This document shows, piece by piece, positions 58,837 to 64,000 of a DNA stretch of 64,000 nt (positions are counted from its first letter, which is position 1; the number at the start of each line of letters is the position of its first letter). Under the pieces are notes generated by a model. That model was not told the origin of the DNA. It ran no database searches and saw only the letters and a program-made list of their open reading frames with translations. Source of the DNA: Streptomyces sp. NBC_01198 (GTDB lineage: Bacteria; Actinomycetota; Actinomycetes; Streptomycetales; Streptomycetaceae). Where the stretch lies: assembly GCF_036010485.1 (NCBI RefSeq), contig NZ_CP108568.1:5666501-5730500 (forward strand), in the 5' to 3' direction. Made by a program: the position numbers and the translations under genes.

Positions 58837-59859
58837 TCAGATGCCGTCGCGGGCCCACTCCCGTGCTACCGGCCGGTTGTTGAGGAGGGCCAGGCCGAGG
58901 GGGGTGGGGCTGTGGTGTGCGGTGTTGCGGTGCCGCAGGGTGGAAATCAGCCCTGCCTCGCGTAGGACGGCGGCGTGCTCGCTGGCCCCGGATTCGGCGA
59001 CGTGCGCGAGAACGGCTAGTTGCCTGGTGGTGCAGCCGGGGTGGTCGGCGATGGCGCCGAGCACCGCGGCCCGGGTGCGGCCGAGCAGTTTCGTCACGGC
59101 TCCGGTGGATCCGGGGCGGCCGGAGACGGGCGCGAGTGACGTCAGCCGGCTCAGGCGGTCACCGCCGACCGGATAACTGACGATAGGTTGCGGCTGAGTG
59201 TCGTTGTCGACGATGGTGCGCGTCCACCACACCGACGGCACGAGAAGGACGCCCTGCCCCTGGAGGCGGAGGTCGTAGTCAGTGCGGTTCTTCATCCGGA
59301 CCTCCAGCACGGGCGGGTTCCAGCGCATCCACCGCGGATTGGCGTGGGTGAAGACGCCTTCGATGCCTCCTGCGGTTAACAGGCGAGTTCGCAGGGCCCG
59401 GTCGTCCGCGAACTGAACCGCCAGATGCTCCCAGTAAGGTCGCAGGAGAGTGCCGTAGAGGCATTCGAGCGCGTCGTACATCTGCCTGCGCAGGCGCTCG
59501 TCGTCCGCAAGGTGCCGGGTCCATGTCGGCACGGGCTGATGCTCGGCGACCGCCGCCAGGTCCGCCTGGATCTTGCGGCGCGGTGTCGCCCTCACGTGCT
59601 CCATGAGTTCTTCCAGCGGCCCGGTCCGTGCCGGACTGAGAAAGGTCGGAGACCAGCCGACAGGCGGTATCAGTGACAGGAGCGCCCGCTGCGGGGCCGT
59701 CAGGCCCAGCCGGACGCGGCGCCGCCAGGAGTCCAGCAGCGCCGGCCGGCTGCGGTCCTGCAGCACCCGTGCCGCCAGGGTCAGTTCGGCCAGCGGCATG
59801 GGTGCCGCGGACACACGGGTCCTGGCCAAGTCCTCGATCGTGAAGTGGATGCGGTACAC
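58837..59859 (-). CDS. ArsR-type regulator with DUF5937
   Basis: 340 residues. The N-terminal DUF5937 region (about 1-170) has YRIHFTIEDLARTRVSAAPM and LLDSWRRRVRLGLTAPQRAL; the C-terminal winged helix (about 255-330) has LLGRTRAAVLGAIADHPGCT and LAVLAHVAESGASEHAAVLR. Codon 161 (59379-59377) is TTA, the rare Leu codon read only by the bldA tRNA in streptomycetes. GTG start with GGGGGA 8 nt upstream. Probably autoregulates through the palindrome at 59914-59939. Confidence 0.9.
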   Translation of the reverse strand: MYRIHFTIEDLARTRVSAAPMPLAELTLAARVLQDRSRPALLDSWRRRVRLGLTAPQRALLSLIPPVGWSPTFLSPARTGPLEELMEHVRATPRRKIQADLAAVAEHQPVPTWTRHLADDERLRRQMYDALECLYGTLLRPYWEHLAVQFADDRALRTRLLTAGGIEGVFTHANPRWMRWNPPVLEVRMKNRTDYDLRLQGQGVLLVPSVWWTRTIVDNDTQPQPIVSYPVGGDRLSRLTSLAPVSGRPGSTGAVTKLLGRTRAAVLGAIADHPGCTTRQLAVLAHVAESGASEHAAVLREAGLISTLRHRNTAHHSPTPLGLALLNNRPVAREWARDGI

Positions 59860-59913
59860 CGTGATCGTCCCCCTGCCTATCGCGAGCAGCCGGTCCGATC
59901 TTGCCGGAATGTT

Positions 59914-59939
59914 CCTGATTCTGGCCAGACAGAATCAGG
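59914..59939. promoter_or_regulatory. Perfect 10-bp-arm operator upstream of the ArsR-type gene
   Basis: CCTGATTCTG (59914-59923) and CAGAATCAGG (59930-59939) are exact complements, separated by GCCAGA. It lies 55-80 nt before the regulator start, where its promoter should be, and is moderately A/T-rich. Size fits ArsR-family dimers. Confidence 0.65.
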
Positions 59940-60120
59940 TCGCCGGAGTCCCCATGGCCGTTGATGCTGAGACTGCGTGATTTCCCTGACCGGGCTTAAT
60001 GCGATGGGTCAGGCGGAATCGCGGCGAAGCCCAGCACTCTCGACATGCAGGCGAGTTCACCGTTCGGCTGCCCTTGCGCCGGTCGCCACAGCCCGCCGTT
60101 TCCCTTGAAAGGGGAAGGAT

Positions 60121-61386
60121 ATGCGTTTACGGGCTCTCCGCCCGACGGCCGTGCTCGTCACGGCCATGCTCGCCGCTGCCGCACAACTGCCGGCCGTCAC
60201 GGCGTCCGCTGCGTCCGCGGCACGGTTGACAGCTGACACGGTCCTCACCGGGGTCAGCCTGGACGCGGCGGGCTCCCCCGCCTCGGGCGCCGACGTCTAC
60301 CTCTTCGACGTGACCTCCGGCGTCGGCACCACGTCCCTCGCGCACACCAAGGCCGACGCGAAGGGCGGCTTCACGATCTCCCTGGACCCGTCGAAAGCGG
60401 CGAACGTGACCGCGGCCGCCGCGGCCAACGACGGCTGGAGCAACCTGATGGCGTTGACAGTGGACGACGGCCGGGTCGGGGTCCAGTACTTCTCCCGCCA
60501 GCAGAAACCCGACGGCTGGGTGTCGCGCTCCGGAACCGCGGCTGCGGAGAGCTCTCTGCTGCTGCAGGCGAGCAACCGGATCACGCAACCCGCCCCGGGA
60601 ACCGATGCTGCGCGGCAACTCTCCGTCGCCCGGCGTGCCGCAGCCGCCGAGCCCTCGACCGGCGACACCATGGCTCTGTCCGGTGTCCCGATCACCGAGT
60701 ACCCCAATGTCGCGACGCCCGTGGCCCGGGTGGAGGTGCCCCGCAACTCCAGCGCCGCGTTCACCTACTCGGAGACGCAGGACACCGACTTCGACATCGG
60801 GATCTCATACGACGCGGGGAAGACCTTTTCGATCTCCGGCTCGGCGCACATGGGCACCTCGACGGGGTACGAAGTAAACCCTGTGGTGATCGACGGGGGC
60901 GAAATGAACCCGGCGGCCTCCTACGTGAAGATCGGCGAGAACTTCGAGTACCAGTTGGTGATCTACGGAACTCTTGGATTTTTCTACCAGATCGTCCCCA
61001 CCGGGTGGACCGGGAACATCTGGCAGTTGCCTACGGGTGTCGACGCGTGCTCGGGCCGGCTGCCGTGCGCGTGGGAAGGCGCTTGCTACAAGTACGGCGA
61101 CGGCGTCAAGAAGTGGGGCGGCCGCAACGTGAAGTTCGCCGGCGGCGTCTCTGTGGGCGGGATCTCGCTCGGCGCCACCAGCGGCTGGTCGAAGAATGTA
61201 CAGGTACAGTACAAGTTCGGCATCCACGGCGACACGGGCGACCCTGACCACATCGTCGAATTTTGCCTGATCGGCAGCAATGACTGGCCCACGAAAGCGG
61301 CGCAGTTGTACGGGATGAGCACGACAACGCCGCCATGGGGGCCAACGCCGTCGATCTCGCGTCGGTCGGGGGCCCGGCGTGGGTAG
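60121..61386 (+). CDS. Large secreted protein of unknown function
   Basis: 421 residues. Sec signal peptide (about 1-31, ending in an Ala-Ser-rich cleavage region), a carboxypeptidase-regulatory-like beta domain (about 40-135: VLTGVSLDAAGSPASGADVY, AKGGFTISLDPS), then a beta-rich module (about 195-395) with FTYSETQDTDFDIGISYDAG and DACSGRLPCAWEGACYKYGD, whose cysteines may pair. AAGG precedes the ATG. The last 25 residues look unlike the rest, while another frame keeps better codon bias, so a late frameshift is possible. Family not recognised. Confidence 0.75.
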   Translation: MRLRALRPTAVLVTAMLAAAAQLPAVTASAASAARLTADTVLTGVSLDAAGSPASGADVYLFDVTSGVGTTSLAHTKADAKGGFTISLDPSKAANVTAAAAANDGWSNLMALTVDDGRVGVQYFSRQQKPDGWVSRSGTAAAESSLLLQASNRITQPAPGTDAARQLSVARRAAAAEPSTGDTMALSGVPITEYPNVATPVARVEVPRNSSAAFTYSETQDTDFDIGISYDAGKTFSISGSAHMGTSTGYEVNPVVIDGGEMNPAASYVKIGENFEYQLVIYGTLGFFYQIVPTGWTGNIWQLPTGVDACSGRLPCAWEGACYKYGDGVKKWGGRNVKFAGGVSVGGISLGATSGWSKNVQVQYKFGIHGDTGDPDHIVEFCLIGSNDWPTKAAQLYGMSTTTPPWGPTPSISRRSGARRG

Positions 61387-63940
61387 GACCCGGCGGTCGG
61401 TCCGCGGGGTGGGAATCGGCGCCCTGCTGCTGTGCTTCGTGTCGGTGCTGTTCGGCTCGCCCGTGGCCGCGGCTGCCGCGGCCCGCCCGTTGGCGTCCGC
61501 GGCGACCGCGCCGGGCGCCGCGGCGAACGGCCGTCAGGCGAACGCCGTCGCGGCGCTGCAGGCGGCACCCGGGCAGTATTACCCCGTCCGCTACCGTGCC
61601 CAGGACGAGTTCCTGCTGCCGGCCAAGTCCACCCTCTCGGTGAAGGTCACCGGGGTCGGCGGAATCCCGGCCACTGGCGTGAGGGCCGTGGCCGTGAACT
61701 TCGCTGTCGGCGGGAACGCCGGTTCGGGAGGGCTGATCGCCTACCCGTCGGACGGTACCCAGCCGGCGGTGACAGGAGTGCCCTACCAGAGCGGGGTCTA
61801 CAACCAGGGACTCCTGGTGGTCCAGCCAGGCACCGATGGGTACATCAAGGTCGCGAACACCGGTGCGGTCTCGGCATACGTCTTCGCCGACATATACGGC
61901 TACGTCACGTCCCAGGCCTCCGCGACGCCGGGCTCGACCTACGTGCCCCTGGGCACCGCCCGCATCGTGTCGAAGGTGAGCGTCCCCGCGGGCGGGACCT
62001 ACACCCTGGCTCCGCAGGGGCTCGGCGGCATCCCGGCGTCCGGGGTGACCGCCGTCGCTTTCTCGCTGATCGCCAAGGGCACCGCGGACGGGAAGCTGAC
62101 CGCGTACCCCAGCGGCAGCGCGCTGCCCACGGACACCGTGCTGGACTACCGGGCGAACGAGTTCATCTCCAACATGGTCTTCGGGGAGCTCGGTTCCGAC
62201 GGAAAGCTGAAGATCTACAACTCCGGCACCGCGGCCGTCAACGTCTACGTGGACGTCGCCGGCTACTTCGCCGCCCCCGGGACGGCGGCAGCGGGGTCGG
62301 CCGCCGTCCCGCTCACGCCGGTACGGACCCTGTCGGCCGCGAGCATCGCCGCCAACGGATCGCTGACCGTCGCACCGCTGGGCAAGGGCGGCGTACCCAC
62401 CGCGGGCGTCAGCGCCGTGGGGCTGAACTTCACGACGAAGAGCACCGGCACCGGCAGCCTGCGCGTCTACCCCTCGGGGCAGACCGGCCCGCCCGCGGGC
62501 GGATCGATCGACTACCTGGCGACCGACTACTACGCCCAGTACGTCCCGGTGAAGGTGGGGGCCGACGGCAAGATCGTCATCGTCAACACGAGCAGCGTCG
62601 CGGTCAGCGTGTGGATCGACACCTACGGGTATTTCGCCGCGCCCAAGGTGCCGGCCGCGCCCGGCGCCGTGTCCGCGACGGCCGGAGACGCACAGGCCAC
62701 CGTGAGCTGGACGGCGCCCGCCGACGGCGGCGCCACCCTCACCGGATACCGCGTCACCCCCGCACCGTCCGGCAGCTCGGTGGAGGTCGACGGGACCAGC
62801 ACGACCGCGACTGTCCCCGGACTCACCAACGGTCAGGCGTACACCTTCACCGTGACCGCGACCAATGCCGTCGGCAGCGGGCCGCCGTCTGCGGCCTCGG
62901 CACCGGTGACACCGCAGTCCGCGAGCGGAGTGACCGCGCGCTTCACCGCCACGTGCGTCGCCGCCACCCGCACCTGCCGTTTCGACGCGTCGGCGTCCGA
63001 TTCCACCCATGGATCGATAACGGGCTACGACTGGAGCTTCGGCGACGGCAGCAGCGGCTCCGGGGCGACCAGTTCGCACACGTACGGCACCGGGGGCACC
63101 TACATCGTGGCGCTGCGGGTGACCGACAACAGGGGGGCGTCCGGTTCGACCGAGCAGACCGAGTCGTTCGACGCACCGCCGACGGCCACCTTCCGGACCT
63201 CCTGCCTCAACGCGACACTCACCTGCACCTTCGACGCGTCGGAATCACAGGCGGCCGACGGCACGTCGGTGACCGGCTTTGCGTGGACCTTCGGGGACGG
63301 TGCCAGTGACACCGGGGAGGAGCCGTCGCACGCCTTCACGGCGGGCACATACACGGTCACGGTAGTGGTCACGGCAAGCAACGGCCTGACGGCGTCGGCC
63401 AGCAGGAGCCTCACGATCGGCACGACCGACGCCGCACCGGCCGCGTCCTTCTCCCCCTCCTGCACGGCCCTCTTCTGCGGTTTCAACGCGTCGGCGTCGA
63501 AGGACCCCGACGGCGACATCGACTCCTACGCGTGGGACTTCGGCGACGGGACGACAGGCTCCGGCGTCTCCGCCTCGCACTCCTACCCGCAGGCGGGCAC
63601 CTACACGGTCAGACTGACCGTGACGGACGACCAGGGCGTAACCGGAACCAAGACCGCCCAGGTACAGGCATCAGCCGGAGGCAACACCGATCTGCAGGCC
63701 CGGTTCTCCTACCTGTGCGTGTTCGCACTCGACTGCGACTACGACGCGACGGACTCCATCGCAGGCGACGCGACGATCACCGCGTACGCCTGGGACTTCG
63801 GCGACGGGACGACAGGCTCCGGACTGACCGTCTCCCACGTGTACCCGGCAGCCGGCACGTACACCGTCACGCTGACGGTCACCGACGACCAGGGGAACAC
63901 GGCGAGCGAGAGCAGCCAGGTGACTCCGCGGTCGGGGTGA
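61379..63940 (+). CDS. Secreted multi-domain protein with Fn3 and PKD domains
   Basis: 853 residues. Signal peptide (about 1-35). Three repeats of about 110 residues (70-180, 185-300, 305-420) of the type VPAGGTYTLAPQGLGGIPAS...LTAYPSGSALP...DGKLKIYNSGTAAVNVYVDVAGYF. A fibronectin type III domain (about 425-515) and four PKD domains (about 520-850) each with SxDPDG- or YxWDFGDGTTGSG-type motifs and a Cys pair in the first strands. Extracellular binding protein, perhaps polysaccharide-directed. No catalytic domain visible. GTG start overlaps the previous stop by 8 nt and lacks a clear ribosome binding site, so coupling is likely. Confidence 0.85.
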   Translation: MGRTRRSVRGVGIGALLLCFVSVLFGSPVAAAAAARPLASAATAPGAAANGRQANAVAALQAAPGQYYPVRYRAQDEFLLPAKSTLSVKVTGVGGIPATGVRAVAVNFAVGGNAGSGGLIAYPSDGTQPAVTGVPYQSGVYNQGLLVVQPGTDGYIKVANTGAVSAYVFADIYGYVTSQASATPGSTYVPLGTARIVSKVSVPAGGTYTLAPQGLGGIPASGVTAVAFSLIAKGTADGKLTAYPSGSALPTDTVLDYRANEFISNMVFGELGSDGKLKIYNSGTAAVNVYVDVAGYFAAPGTAAAGSAAVPLTPVRTLSAASIAANGSLTVAPLGKGGVPTAGVSAVGLNFTTKSTGTGSLRVYPSGQTGPPAGGSIDYLATDYYAQYVPVKVGADGKIVIVNTSSVAVSVWIDTYGYFAAPKVPAAPGAVSATAGDAQATVSWTAPADGGATLTGYRVTPAPSGSSVEVDGTSTTATVPGLTNGQAYTFTVTATNAVGSGPPSAASAPVTPQSASGVTARFTATCVAATRTCRFDASASDSTHGSITGYDWSFGDGSSGSGATSSHTYGTGGTYIVALRVTDNRGASGSTEQTESFDAPPTATFRTSCLNATLTCTFDASESQAADGTSVTGFAWTFGDGASDTGEEPSHAFTAGTYTVTVVVTASNGLTASASRSLTIGTTDAAPAASFSPSCTALFCGFNASASKDPDGDIDSYAWDFGDGTTGSGVSASHSYPQAGTYTVRLTVTDDQGVTGTKTAQVQASAGGNTDLQARFSYLCVFALDCDYDATDSIAGDATITAYAWDFGDGTTGSGLTVSHVYPAAGTYTVTLTVTDDQGNTASESSQVTPRSG

Positions 63941-63952
63941 AAGGGAGGAGCG

Positions 63953-63976
63953 GGCCGGGCCCTTCGGGCGGCCTTT
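63953..63976 (+). terminator. Possible terminator after the PKD gene
   Basis: GGCCG/CGGCC with an inner CCC/GGG stem and a TTC loop, followed by TTT (63974-63976), 13 nt after the stop. Imperfect stem with a two-base bulge. Confidence 0.4.
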
Positions 63977-64000
63977 CACGTGGCGGCGGGTGCGCGGTCA

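Overview
The window is about 72% G+C, with strong third-position G/C bias, frequent GTG starts, -10 boxes placed 6-7 nt before start codons, and Streptomyces-type families: Zur, HrdA-like sigma, AbaA/WhiJ/BldB-type trio, LAxTG surface protein, DUF4230, CsbD. It is chromosomal DNA of Streptomyces or a close relative. All calls were made by eye from sequence; no database search was run.

Positions 1-45,500 are mostly conserved core: zur (partial), glyS, two exporter/regulator pairs, an amidohydrolase, dusB, ppdK, a LAxTG protein, a LacI regulator, nirBD (nitrite to ammonium), an isochorismatase/GlxA pair, OsmC, GntR, SanA, a sirohydrochlorin chelatase (siroheme for NirB), dgt, a ferredoxin-reductase-like flavoprotein, dnaG and an HrdA-like sigma factor. 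A broken NB-ARC/TPR (STAND) gene, a drug-efflux operon under MarR, the AbaA-like trio, a DUF3048 lipoprotein, a heterodimeric ABC exporter and xylB follow. Many regulators sit beside clear inverted repeats, so their operators can be proposed directly.

Positions 45,650-46,036 hold two identical tRNA-Asn genes and a CAU tRNA. A tyrosine integrase ends inside the CAU tRNA, which marks the attachment site of an integrated element. Positions 46,000-52,960 look like the decaying remains of that element: integrase, XRE repressor, frameshifted excisionase, an IS5-type element that seems to carry an acetyltransferase as passenger, small stress-type genes, and a dead second transposase.

Positions 53,200-57,020 hold an ABC-2 exporter divergent from a NarL-type two-component system. 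It is bordered by a Tn3-family transposase wrecked by frameshifts and joined to a truncated nucleotidyltransferase resistance gene. The window ends with an ArsR-type regulator (with a TTA codon and a perfect operator-like palindrome) and two overlapping genes for large secreted proteins, one carrying PKD and fibronectin type III domains.

The least explained items are the inverted array of five ~74-bp repeats at 22.9-23.3 kb, the passenger-carrying IS at 48.75-50.54 kb, the eroded STAND locus at 33.5-34.2 kb, and the unrecognised helical protein upstream of dnaG.
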